This document shows positions 1 to 12,000 of a DNA stretch of 64,000 nucleotides, piece by piece. Numbering within the stretch: position 1 is the first letter of the stretch; each line of letters opens with the position of its first letter. Under the pieces are notes generated by a model. The model ran no database searches. It was given only the letters and a program-made list of their open reading frames with translations, and had not been told where the DNA came from. The DNA comes from Atherix ibis. Taxonomy: Eukaryota > Arthropoda > Insecta > Diptera > Athericidae. The translations under genes and the position numbers were made by a program. The DNA lies in contig OY282606.1 in the NCBI GenBank assembly GCA_958298945.1, forward strand, positions 29,113,740-29,177,739, in the 5' to 3' direction.

Positions 1-117
1 CATACGCGATTAATAACAACCAATCAGTTAATTAGTATTTTTAACGTTTTTTATTTATTATAATTTGTTTCTAAATACAATAGAGATATTTTCTCAATTT
101 CGTTTGATTTACTTCAG

Positions 118-3100
118 ATTCCAATTACGAAACTCAAAAAGCATGGCATTCTTAAAGTGTCTATGGATGCAACACTATCACCGACGGAAAGAGAACTTAA
201 AGCGTTGTCGGAACTTTTTACGGAATCCTGTCTTGTTGGAAAATATTCACCACATCCTGAAATTGATACATATCTGAGTAAGTATTTTATAGATTTTACA
301 ATAGTTTTTAAAATAAAGAATTTCTGAAAATTTTTATCTTTTTTAAGAATTCTTTAATATTTATTAAGTGTCCTGCAATAAATATTCATAAAGAATTTCA
401 AAAAAGTTTTTATCTTTTTTAAGAATTTTTTTAAATTTTTAAATTTTTTTAAATATTTTTAAGTGTCCGGCAGTAATTATTTATGAAGAATTTAAAGAAA
501 GTTTTTATCTTTTTTAAGATTTTTTTTAAATATTAAGAATTTTTTTAAATATTTTTAAGTGTCCGGCAGTAATTATTTATGAAGAATTTAAAGAAAGTTT
601 TTATCTTTTTTAAGATTTTTTTTAAATATTAAGAATTTTTTTAATAATTTTTAAGTGTCCAGCAGTAATTATTTATGAAGAATTTCAAGAAAGTTTTTAT
701 CTTTTTTAAGATTTTTTTTAAATATTAAGAATTTTTTTAAATATTTTTAAGTGTTCGGCAGTAATTATTTATGAAGAATTTCAAGAAAGTTTTTTAAGAT
801 TTTTTTTAAATATTTTTAAGTGTCCTGCAATAAATATTCATAAAGAGTTTCAAAAAAGTTTTTATCTTTTTTAAGATTTTTTTTAAATATTTTTAAGTGT
901 CCGGCAGTAATTATTTATGAAGAATTTCAAGAAGGCTTTTATCTTTTTTAAATATTAAGAATTTTTTAAATATTTTTTAGTGTCCGGCAGTAAATATTCA
1001 TAAAGAATTTCAAAAAAGTTTTCATCTTTTTTAAGAATTTTTTTAAATTTTTAAATTTTTTTAAATATATTTAAGTGTTCGGCAGTAATTATTTATGAAG
1101 AATTTAAAGAACGTTTTTATCTTTTTTAAGATTTTTTTTAAATATTAAGAATTTTTTTAAATATTTTTAAGTGTCCGGCAGTAATTATTTATGAAGAATT
1201 TAAAGAAAGTTTTTATCTTTTTTAAGATTTTTTTTAAATATTAAGAATTTTTTTAAATATTTTTAAGTGTCCGGCAGTAATTATTTATGAAGAATTTCAA
1301 GAAAGTTTTTATCTTTTTTAAGATTTTTTTTAAATCTTAAGAATTTTTTTAATATTTTTAAGTGTCCTGCAGTAAATATTCATAAAGAATTTCAAAAAAG
1401 TTTTTATCTTTTTAAGAATTTTTTTAAATATTAACAATTTTTTAAATATTTTTAAGTGTCCTGCAATAAATATTCATAAAGAATTTAAAAAAAATTTTTA
1501 TCTTTTTTAAGATTTTTTTTAAATATTTTTAAGTGTCCGGCAGTAATTATTTATGAAGAATTTCAAGAAGGCTTTTATTTTTTTTAAATATTAAGAATTT
1601 TTTAAATATTTTTTAGTGTCCGGCAGTAAATATTCATAAAGAATTTCAAGAAAGTTTTCATCTTTTTTAAGAATTTTTTTAAATTTTTAAATTTTTTTAA
1701 GTGTTCGGCAGTAATTATTTATGAAGAATTTAAAGAAAGTTTTTATCTTTTTTAAGATTTTTTTTAAATATTAAGAATTTTTTTAAATATTTTTAAGTGT
1801 CCGGCAGTAATTATTTATGAAGAATTTAAAGAAAGTTTTTATCTTTTTTAAGATTTTTTTTAAATATTAAGAATTTTTTTAAATATTTTTAAGTGTCCGG
1901 CAGTAATTATTTATGAAGAATTTCAAGAAAGTTTTTATCTTTTTTAAGATTTTTTTTAAATCTTAAGAATTTTTTAAATATTTTTAAGTGTCCTGCAGTA
2001 AATATTCATAAAGAATTTCAAAAAAGTTTTTATCTTTTTAAGAATTTTTTTAAATATTAACAATTTTTTAAATATTTTTAAGTGTCCTGCAATAAATATT
2101 CATAAAGAATTTCAAAAAAAATTTTATCTTTTTTAAGATTTTTTTTAAATATTAAGAATTTTTTAAATATTTTTAAGTGTCCTGCAGTAAATATTCATAA
2201 AGAATTTCAAAAAAGTTTTTATCTTTTTAAGAATTTTTTTAAATATTAACAATTTTTTAAATATTTTTAAGTGTCCTGCAATAAATATTCATAAAGAATT
2301 TCAAAAAAGTTTTTATCTTTTTTAGGAATTTTTTTAAATATTAAGGATTTTTTAAATATTTTTAAGTGTCCTGCAGTAAATATTCATAAAGAATTTCAAA
2401 AAAGTTTTTATCTTTTTAAGAATTTTTTTAAATATTAACAATTTTTTAAATATTTTTAAGTGTCCTGCAATAAATATTCATAAAGAATTTCAAAAAAAAT
2501 TTTATCTTTTTTAAGATTTTTTTTAAATATTAAGAATTTTTTAAATATTTTTAAGTGTCCTGCAGTAAATATTCATAAAGAATTTCAAACAAGTTTTTAT
2601 CTTTTTAAGAATTTTTTTAAATATTAACAATTTTTTAAATATTTTTAAGTGTCCTGCAATAAATATTCATAAAGAATTTCAAAAAAGTTTTTATCTTTTT
2701 TAGGAATTTTTTTAAATATTAAGAATTTTTTAAATATTTTTAAGTATCCGGCAGTAAATATTCATAAAGAATTTCAAGAAAGTTTTTATCTTTTTAAAGA
2801 ATTTTTTTAAATATTGAGAATTTTTTAAATATTTTCAAGTGTCCTGCAGTAAATATTCATGCAGAACTTCAAGAAAGCTTTCAGCTTTTTTAAGAATTTT
2901 TTAAATATTTTTAAGTGTCCTGTAGTAAATATTCATAAAGAATTTCAAGAAAGTTTTCATCTTTTTATTAAGAATTTTTTAAATATTTTCAAAAGGACAA
3001 TATTTTTATGCGTTTTTCTTATTTATCTATTTCGTTTAATATTAATGTATTTTAGAGAAAACTTATTCAAATCTATGTGCCCTTTGTGAGAAACCGGATC

Positions 3101-4594
3101 AATGTAATTATCCGGATAATTATTCAGGATACGAAGGTGCTATTCGATGTTTGGTCGAGAATGGCGGAGATGTAGCCTTTACGAAGACATCATATGTTAA
3201 AAAATATTTTGGAGTAAATTTGCGCTTGATTTTAATTCGAAGAGATATGAAATAAAGATAATTACAGTTGCTGAATGATGGATCAAAGAAAATATCGGCT
3301 GACGACTATGAATACTTGTGCGAGGATGGTTCTAGACGGCCAATAACTGGACCAGCTTGCTCTTGGGCACAACGACCATGGCAAGGTTATATGACCAACA
3401 GAGATACTGTTGGGGAACGTTCATCACTGGAACGCCTTCAAAAACGCATTGATTCGTATTACAAAATTGCTCAACAGTCGGAAAATAAGGAAGCAGCCGA
3501 ATCCCTTCTTGTTAAAGGCGCACTAGTATTGCACGAGAAAAGTGATCCTATTCAACCGAAAGAATATTTGGAACATGCAGGCTATAAGGATGTTATTGAA
3601 CGCGATGGTAGCATATCACAGAAGATTAGGTATTTTAAAGTTCCTCCCATAACCGATAATGATAATATGAGATATGAGTGCACATAACTTTGAAATGATT
3701 GCAGACTTTGCGTTACAAATGAAATTGAGTTGCAAAAATGCCAAACACTTGAGAATGCGGCATACTCCCGAGATATTCGTCCCGAATTCGATTGTTTACA
3801 ACATTCGAAAGCTGAATGTATACAAAGAATTCATGAGCATGAGGCTGATGCCGTTGTTCTGAGTGCTGAAGATTATCAAATGGCAAGGAATAAGAATCTA
3901 CAGCCAATCGTTTATGAAATGTATGGTGATGATGATGTGTATGTCGCGCTAGTCGATTCCAATTTAAGCGAAGAAATGTTATCAAAGGCATCAATGTACG
4001 TGTTCATATTGAAATGTAAACAAATTTGATTAATAAGAATTTTGTAAAAAATCTACAGAAATTTCAATCAGGCTAATAAACGACAACATTACGCTGCTCG
4101 GTTATTAAACTATAATCGACAAAAATCAACTTGCATATCTCCTGTTGACGATGGCCAAATACAAATAACTCACGCCAGCGAAATTCATAAATACCAAGGG
4201 AAGAGTTTACTTTGTCCGAAGTTTACGAAGATGGACACGTCGGAGTATAGGAATTGTAATGTTGAGACAGTTTTGCCAAAGGCAGTTTTCGGTCGCAATG
4301 AATTGACTACTAATGAAATAATCAATATTGTACATGCATTTACACTACTTTCGGAACGATTTGGTCCAAATGGTATGTTCAAAGATGTTTTTAGTCTCTT
4401 CGATGAATATTTACCAGGAAAAAACGATGTCATTTTCAGTGTAAGTGTACATTTTTCATTTATACAATATTTTTCACAATTTTATTAATATTTTTATCTT
4501 ATTAAAATAGGATAATGCAATAGCTTTAAGGACATATTTCAAGCCTAACAACAATATTGACGAGGCTACTTTTAATAATTTACAATGTGTTTAA
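118..4594 (+). CDS. Transferrin-family protein, C-terminal six exons (5' end outside window)
   Basis: Exons read as 118-277, 3056-3213, 3268-3629, 3705-3995, 4059-4440 and 4511-4594 (stop TAA 4592-4594). All have GT-AG borders and keep phase, giving 478 residues. The first 120 or so residues are the end of a transferrin N-lobe: an [11 protein letters not shown] cysteine cluster, [11 protein letters not shown] with the second tyrosine ligand, then [11 protein letters not shown]. The family normally has DVAFxKHS there, so the histidine iron ligand is a threonine. [14 protein letters not shown] follows. A ~100-residue linker leads to a C-lobe start, [14 protein letters not shown]. The C-lobe is short: it goes from [17 protein letters not shown] almost directly to the late KSLLC and [12 protein letters not shown] segments, omitting the usual middle. 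Transferrins are secreted iron carriers. Insects have several, and this most resembles the Tsf3 type by memory (uncertain). The 3630-3704 intron is needed to join KIR to LCVTNE. Neighbouring NT5C2 converges from the right. Confidence 0.93.
300..2990. repeat. Minisatellite, ~95-bp unit, about 29 copies, inside a transferrin intron
   Basis: The anchor AAGTGTCCNGCAGTAA recurs about every 95 bp from ~366 to ~2917 (29 anchors counted by eye). Units fall into types. One carries CCGGCAGTAATTATTTATGA and the other CCTGCAATAAATATTCATAA. The type order at ~818-1360 is repeated at ~1456-1988 (period ~630 bp). From ~1988 to ~2650 two types alternate (period ~190 bp, with a ~380-bp super-period marked by TTTTTAGGAATT). 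The array fills nearly all of the 278-3055 intron and stops just before the branch/acceptor region. Confidence 0.95.
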
Positions 4595-4689
4595 AAGAAA
4601 CTAATTTATTAAAAATTCTTATAATAATAAAAAAAAAAAAAAAACAAAATTATACATGTTGATTAGATTAGTTTTTAAATATTGTAGTT

Positions 4690-4699
4690 AATAAATAAA
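4690..4699 (+). promoter_or_regulatory. Polyadenylation signal of the transferrin gene
   Basis: Two overlapping AATAAA motifs lie about 95 bp after the stop codon. An earlier AATAAA at 4626-4631 runs straight into a genomic A tract of about 17, so it is a second candidate. Confidence 0.6.
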
Positions 4700-4842
4700 A
4701 TTCATCCAATAATAAAAAAGTTCATTTGCGAAGAAGAGTTTATTTTTGTTGAAATTTCCAATTATACATATTTTTAGAAATAAGTTAATTGACGTATATG
4801 GAGCTGTGATAATCCACAGGTAACGGTGAAGTAGTAATTGTA

Positions 4843-5377
4843 CGAGGTCTGTTCAAAAAAATATATATACGGAATTTTGAATTTTCGCGGGTTAGGTATA
4901 TTCGATTTTCGATTTTTTGTGGCGTTATGTTGGTGCTCATGTTTCTCACTTATGCCGACAAGTTCGGCCATTTTGAATGTTCAATTAATTTTTAACAGCT
5001 GCTTTGCTTGCCTGTGTTTTGGCTCGTCTTCGATTATTGCCCATTCCAAAAAATGGATCAAAGAATCTGTATCAAATTTTGTGTGAAAAACAAAATTAAT
5101 TGCGCGGACGCATTTCGAATATTGAATATAGCATATAGTGAAGCTACCTTGGACCGAAGCAACGTTTATCGGTGGTATAAAATGTTCTCAGAGGGCCGAG
5201 AAGATGTGAACGACGAAAACCGCCAAGTTCGGTCGAATGTGAAGGTTTTACTTACAGTTTCCTTCGTTTGCAGGGGTGTGGTGCATCATGAGTTCTTGCC
5301 ACAGAGTAGAACGTTCAATAAGGAATATTACCTGCAAGTTATGCGCAATAATCGTATAATTTGACAGCTTGCAAACA
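4843..5377 (+). mobile_element. Mariner family A, internally deleted copy 1
   Basis: It begins after a TA with the family's terminal repeat CGAGGTCTGTTCAAAAA. It then encodes the transposase N-terminus ([21 protein letters not shown], a paired-type helix-turn-helix start, through [17 protein letters not shown]). The reading jumps to the mid-protein [20 protein letters not shown] and EYYLQVMR, so a central block of roughly 150 codons is missing. The 3' part is also absent, because a second copy starts at 5380. It is non-functional. Confidence 0.9.
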
Positions 5378-5379
5378 TA

Positions 5380-6170
5380 CAAGGTCTGTTCAAAAAGTAT
5401 GGCGAAATTTGAATTTCCGCTAGTTACATATATTCGATTTTCGATTTTTTTGTGGCATTATGTTGTTACTCATGTCTCTCATTTATACCGACAAGTTCGG
5501 CCATTTTGAATGTTCAGTTAATTTTTGACAGCTCCTTTGCTTGCACGTGTTTTAGCTCGTCTTCGATTTTTGCTCATTTTCGACCAAAAACAGCATCGCT
5601 TTAACATTGCTTAGGAGCTATTGGACTCTCCAGACCCAAATTTGCTCCAGAGGGTTATGGTTATGACGTGGACGATTCATGGGTTTATGGTTATGACGTT
5701 GCCAAGAAGATGTGAACGACGAAAAGCGTACCGGACGCCCGAGCACGTCAACAACAGACGAAAACATTGATGCAGTATTGGCCAATCGTCGAATCACCGT
5801 TAGAGAAGTTGCTGAGGACTTAAACATATCGATTGGCTCGTGTCATTCGATTTTTACCAATGATTTGGGCGTGAGACGGGTCGCCGCAAAATTCGTACCA
5901 AAATTGCTCAATTATGACCAAAAACAGCATTGCATGTGAAAGTTTTGCTTACAGTTTTCTTTGATTGCAGGATCGTGGTGCATCATGAGTTCTTGCTACA
6001 GGGTAGAACGGTTAATAAGGAATATTACCTGCAAGTTATGCGCAAGTAATCCGCCAGAAACGCCCAGATTTGTGGAAGAACAAAAATTGGCTTTTGCACC
6101 ATGATTTTGGCCAAAAACAACATACTAAAAATGACGGACGCACCCTATTCCCCAGATCTAGCCCCCTGTG
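5380..6170 (+). mobile_element. Mariner family A, rearranged copy 2
   Basis: It starts with CAAGGTCTGTTCAAAAAGTA immediately after copy 1. The protein blocks are out of order. A segment like QKQHRFNIA..LLDS and WVYGYDV (mid-protein) comes first at 5580-5700. Next comes EDVNDEKRTGRPSTSTTDENIDAV through the second helix-turn-helix (5700-5935), then [11 protein letters not shown] and the catalytic-core end APYSPDLAPC at ~6140-6168. Stops and frameshifts are present. At ~6170 it abuts a different mariner in the opposite direction. Confidence 0.88.
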
Positions 6171-6700
6171 GGGATCAAGCCACGATTTCTTGCGCTTAGG
6201 ATTCTCGAAATATGTCCACTTTTCATCGCCTGTCACAATCCGATGCAGGAACGACTTTCTTTTTTGTCTGGCGAGCAAGATTTCCAATGTGCTTTGGCGT
6301 CGCTCCATCTGCCTATCGTTCAATTCATCCGGCACCCATTTTCCGATCTTTTCAATCTTCCCCATGGCACGTAGACGCATGGAAATGGCTGGTTGTAAAC
6401 CCAATTGCTCCGCGAGCATTTTTTGCGATTGGGTATCGTCTTACCGATTTCTTCAAATTGAAGCAAAAAAGGAGAGCTTCCCGCACATGCTCTTTTTCTG
6501 GCACAAAATTAGACATGATTACCAAAGGAAAAATGTATGTTGTTGTACGAAATTGCTGACAATGTGCACTGATTAAAGTTGACAGATGTCAAACTCATAT
6601 AAAAAAGTATGGCGTACCCATGGTAGCTTAATACGCTCACTCACGCCATCTATAACCAAACTCACGCCATCTATAACCGGATTTAAGCTTATACACCTGG
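6171..6700 (-). mobile_element. Mauritiana-type (Mos1-like) mariner, 5' half
   Basis: On the - strand the end CCAGGTGTATAAG adjoins TA (6701-6702), resembling the Mos1 terminal repeat. The start codon is at 6514-6516 (MSNFVPEKEHVREALLFCFN). After a deletion the protein continues with LRAMGKIEKIGKWVPDELND and HRIVTGDEKWTYFENPKRKK, which holds the first catalytic Asp. The sequence ends abruptly at ~6171 in KKSWLDPHRG, where family A sequence begins. The second and third catalytic residues are gone. Confidence 0.9.
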
Positions 6701-6702
6701 TA

Positions 6703-9036
6703 TACTGTTTTGGCGTGCTTCTAGAAGATTCCGGAATCGAACTATAAGAACCGCTTTTCCAGAATCTTCTAGAACACATCAGAGTTATGTTACGTCGTAA
6801 AATATAATAAAATAAAAATATAATTGATATCTGAATTGCAAGTTTTTTATTTAATTTTACTTTTCCAACTTTTTATGTTTGCATAATAGTCTTATTCATT
6901 TTGAGAAGAAGTATCTTCAATAGATGTTTACTTCCCCATAAAACTTTACGTTAATTACTATTATTAGTTAAATATGTTTGTTACTATTTTTTGTTAACAG
7001 AAAAAGTTATCTGTTTTACGTTCAATTTACGTTGGTATGAACTAAAAGACTATCTTCGGTAAAGAACTTAAGTAATCGTAGGAATTCGTTCGAGTTGTCT
7101 AGTTTCCATAGATTCAGGCATCTTCAACACCGGATCTCTTTTAAAAGCGCTCAAATGAAGGAAAATATTTAACAAAAATCATTTTAAAACTTATTTTAGT
7201 AATATAATTTTATTGTCAGATATTAAATCTAGACCGAGAATCATATTATTGTAATTTATTTTTAACAAAACTAAATTTTTTTCATTTTAATTATTTAATT
7301 TTAAATTTTTAAAATAAAATTTCTATATGCAAAATGTTTTTCATAATTCAAGCTTATATTATTATCTCTTCCCTATTTTTCGATTATAAAACATTAAATG
7401 TGAAAATAAAACGCATTCATTCAAACAAATAGCATACAAACATGCGCACAACATGCATACTACACATACTACACATACACATTAGCATTCACTTGGATAC
7501 GGCTGACCACGATGGTAACAAATGTGCGCTGCACAGTCAGTCGCACGATAGCACTCAGCAGTAACACACGCTGACTTAACATAAAGTCACATAATTGATT
7601 GACAAATAATAGTTTTTTATTTTAGAGATTTTCTAAGAAACAATTAAATAAATAATGTTAAGAAGTAATATTTATTCATTTATGTGAAATATATTTATCA
7701 TATTTAGTTGGTTATATTAAAAAGCACAAAAGTTTTGTTTTAGATATTTATTTTATTCCATAGAGAAAATATTAACTAAGTTAAAGTTCATGTTAAATAT
7801 TTTCTATCAAGTTTAGTAAAATATAAATAATAAACATCTTAATTGTAAATATAGTAGTGTTTATTTTTATTTTTTTTTAGAAAAATATTTCTATATATTT
7901 TTTATAATAAGGAAGAATAATGAGATAAATTATTTTTGAACGCAAATTTCTGGATTGGAAATTTTGTTAAACGAGATTTTTTTTTTCAAAAATCAATATT
8001 ATTTTATTAATGGAATTTTTTATTTCAAAGAAAATAGTAGTAGTTTCTATTTTTATACGAATATGCGTAAATTAATTACTTAGATAAGTGGATTAATAAC
8101 TTAGTTAGCAGTTTAAAAAATAACTTTTATGAACTCCAAATTAATTTTTTGAATTCGAAATAAATTTGAAATTTTTGCCAGTTACAACTTTTGCTTTAAT
8201 TATTTTTAAATCTACAAAGGATATAATTGGGCAAGTATTTAAAGCAATTTTATGTAAGAAGAAAACCGAAAAATTTTCTTAAGATTACAGCCTTTTTCAA
8301 TTTCGTTTTCTAAAAACTTTTTAACAACATAAACTATTGAGTTTTTTTTTATACATTTATTTGTACGCAAATACCTGTAATCAATTCATATTCTTACACT
8401 GTGTATTATTCATCACTCATTTTAATTGCTAATATTTCTATTTAATTATTATAATTATTATTATTATTATTGTTATTATCAATTTTTATTTACTTAACAA
8501 TTTCCTTTCGTTCTTATTCAATCATAAAAATATTTCATATTCTATACCACTAATTAAATTTTTTCATATATAACATATTTATTTAAAAAGAAATAACATA
8601 ATTTTCGTGGTAAAAATAAATCAGTTTTTTTTATGTTTTTTGTTGTTGTTAATTTTTACGGGTAACGAAATAAAAAATATTTTCTTTAAATTCATTTTTA
8701 ACTATTGTATAAATATAAATTTTATGTTTTAATTTTTATCAGCGTTATTGTTGTTGTTTTTAATTATTAGTTAGTTTATTTTATTAATATTATTACAATA
8801 ATATTAATATATATAAATATATATTTTTTTTTAGTTCTATCGATAATATTTACGCGTATTTACACGGTTAATATTATTGCTCATTTTGAATATTCTACCA
8901 TTTATTGTTATTAGGAAAACATAAACTTTTAAAGCTATAAACTAACAATAAATAACATTTTTTTATATTGATGTAATTTGTTTTAAATAAATAATTTGTA
9001 TATATTTAGTACAATTACATTGTTAAAAGTTCTGTA
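6703..9036. other. Intergenic AT-rich sequence between the two convergent genes
   Basis: No coding segment or element was recognised. There is an imprecise CA/TA-rich simple tract at about 7430-7490 (repeats of ACATACTACACATAC) and many A/T homopolymers. Confidence 0.6.
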
Positions 9037-9047
9037 TTTATTTTATT
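9037..9047 (-). promoter_or_regulatory. Polyadenylation signal of NT5C2
   Basis: Two overlapping AATAAA motifs on the - strand (TTTATT on +) lie 5-15 bp past the stop codon. That is unusually close, so this may be only part of the signal. Confidence 0.5.
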
Positions 9048-9051
9048 AAAT

Positions 9052-12000
9052 TTATTTATCATCGCCATTTTGTTCGTTCTCGTCACTTTTATTATTTGGA
9101 TCACTCTCTTCATCTGAATAATCTTCATCGTGCGTATGCGTTACAGAACGTGGAGTTTCCGGTCTCTTATGTGGTACAGTTGGTTTAACATTATCTAGTA
9201 ACTGTAAAAGGAAAAATATAAATTATAATAAAAGAGAATTTTTTTTTTGATTAAATTAATTTCATTTTATAAATTTTTAGTAAATATTTTTTCATAGAAA
9301 AAGACCTACAAATTCTGTTTAGATTTTTTTTTCTTTGACGTACCTGAATTTCGATATTTGATTCGGAATCTCTTTGAATTGTATCCTGTGATGATGATGA
9401 TGTATAACCTTTTGATCTAGTTCGTGATATCATTGGTGCATCCATAATGAATCTTTGTTCATGAGCAACTGTAGATTCGTGCGGTAATAGCATAGCTGGT
9501 GCACGGAACATATACGAAAATGGATAATAAATTAAATTCAAAAATGTTGCTGCATATAAATCTGCATATCGAACGACTTGACTAGAGAAGAATGTCTGAC
9601 GGGATCCAGAACGGAAGAGTGATCCCATTAAACCGTACGCCAAATCCATTTTATGTGTTACATCACGTATTGATGTTCGTAATTTTGATATATCAGGTTT
9701 CTCTTTGGTACTTGAATCTAAGTTCCTATATAGCAAAAATATAGTCTTAATTAGTAAGAATTATTTATTTTCTGTAATTAAAAGAATTGTTGAAAAAGAA
9801 ATTATCCATTTTGTGCTTTTGAAAGTAAAACCTTATAAAATACACTTGAAATTTTGATTTTGAGCAAATTTTTTTGAAAAGAATTACTTTGGGTATTTGG
9901 ATAAAAATTAAAATTTCCTGAAAGTGAAGGAGTAAAAGTTCTACGCAGAGAGCACATATTTCATCTAGGTATGCTTATCGCTAGTTTTATGGGAAATTCG
10001 CGAAGGAGTTCGAATAGTGGGTGCTCCCACACCCACTATAAGCAGAAAAAAACCATACCAGAATATGTAGGGGTTAAATGGAGACACCCGAAGGTGTTAC
10101 GTACTTCATAGGAGGAGAAAAAGAAAAAAGAAAAAAAATGGTGAAAACTAAAGAAAAGTTAACCTGGGAAAGGAATAGAAATTGAAAGGGAAGGTATAAA
10201 AATTCAGAGCGAAAAAATGGTCCAAAAACAAAAATTTGAAAGAATTAAAAAAAATTATTTTAAAAAGCAAAGAAAATCACAAAAACTAAAGAATAGAGAA
10301 AAAAAGGTGAAATCGACCCCTGGACTTTGATTGGGAGCGACCTAGCTGGTCCCTCTATCCCTGTCCTATCCCCAATCCGTCCTATGGCACTTTACGGACT
10401 AAATATTATTGGAGTGCCCCTTGTTAGGGTAAAGTTATTGGCGGACCTTGTATCGGTAGGGCGAAGGAACCCTGAATAAAAATATCAATTAAATAGAAAT
10501 CATTATAAAACATTTAATTTTCGATTAATTTGTTTTTCATTATAAATTTTAAATTCGAAAAGTTGATATTCTCAATATAAATTCATCAATGCCATCGATA
10601 AGACTATCATAACAATTGTTTGAATTTTGCCATTTTTTATGACTTTTTTCACAGTTCAGACTGTAATTTTTGGACATTAATTGAGATATGTTGAATTTGG
10701 AATGCTCTAAAGTCCAGAGTATATTCATTATACATACAAGATTTTACGTAGCTCCACAGAAAAACACAATTACAGGACAATTGATATCACCAAATCTTGA
10801 AATTACGCATTCTTTCAACTTGTCGTGCAATCAAGCCAAAATTTATCATGTTGTGTGGCTTGTGGCAGTGCACAAAATCACATATGGTCATGTTGTGTGG
10901 CTTGTTGAAATCACATATGGTCCAGATTAAAATCTTCAAGTTTAGACAGAAAATAGACGGTAACATTTAACAGTAATTTTTCGCGGATACAACTGGTTTT
11001 TCACAGTTATTTGTGGTTTTCCAGAGCCCCATATACGACGATTTTGCTTATTGACATATTCAACGAGCGAAAAAAACCTTATCACTAAAGAAAACTTTCT
11101 ACTACTTTTGTAGAAAATGGTTCGACGAATCTATTGGGTTGACAGCTAAGTGACTTTAAAATATAACTTTATTAAATTAGGTATTTTCCGTTTTTGTCGA
11201 TGAGTGTTTTCCATCTTTCAGGCAGTGCCATAATTCCGTGTTCGTAAAACTTATTACTTTTGCTAGCAAAAAAACTGAATTAAATGTGATTTTACATCAT
11301 CAGCGTCATTAAAAATTTTACCATTTAAGGAGTTCTGCATGGAACGAAATAAATGGTTATCTAAAGGCGCTAATTCCAATAATTTTTGGCAAGTGACAAA
11401 AGATGTGTGCGGCTTAGCATTGTCATGTTGGAAAACAACACGCTTACGATTTGCCAATTCTGAATGCTTTTTTGAACTGCATTGCTCAGTTTGACGAGTT
11501 GTTGAATGTACACGGTGGAATTAATCGTTTGGTTTCTTGGTAAAAGTTCAAAGTGCAGAATTCCTTTATAATCCCACCAAACTGACAGCATAATTTTCTT
11601 TTGGTGCATCTCATCTTTTGATGTCGCCTGAGGTGGTTCATCTCGCATCACCCACGATCGTTTCCAATTAACGTTGTTGTAAACTATCCACTTTTCGTCG
11701 CCAGTTATCAGTCGTTTCAGAAATGGATCCGTTTCGTTGCGTTTCAGAACGAAACGCAGATGGTAATGCGTTGCGTCAAATGTATTTCCTTAAGCTGATG
11801 AGGAATCCATAAATCGAGTTTCTTAACATAGCCAAGCTGTTTAAATTTTTTTTCAATGCATGTATGCGATACATTGAGCTTCTTTGGAATCTCACGTGTT
11901 GTGCTATGACGATCTGAATCGATAATGGCCTTGATATGGGTCTCATAAGCTTCAACTGGAAGGCCCGATCGTTGGGCATTTTTTAGTGAAAAATCATCAG

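Noticed and set aside
65..277. 70-codon open frame at the window start
   Set aside because: It is the wrong frame. The exon 118-277 is read one base over, where it gives the conserved transferrin sequence and a splice donor at 278.
278..3000. Regularly spaced repeats suggesting a CRISPR array
   Set aside because: Units are directly adjacent and similar along their whole length, without unique spacers, and lie in an animal gene intron.
2859..3089. Open frame at the end of the minisatellite
   Set aside because: Made of low-complexity repeat units and overlaps an exon in another frame.
3678..3704. 27-nt intron in the transferrin gene
   Set aside because: Too short to be spliced. A 75-nt intron (3630-3704) gives a better protein match (KIR-LCVTNE).
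6070..6576. 168-codon + strand frame
   Set aside because: Antisense shadow of the mauritiana-type transposase on the - strand.
10688..10930. 80-codon frame
   Set aside because: Lies over a decayed - strand transposase trace and resembles no protein.
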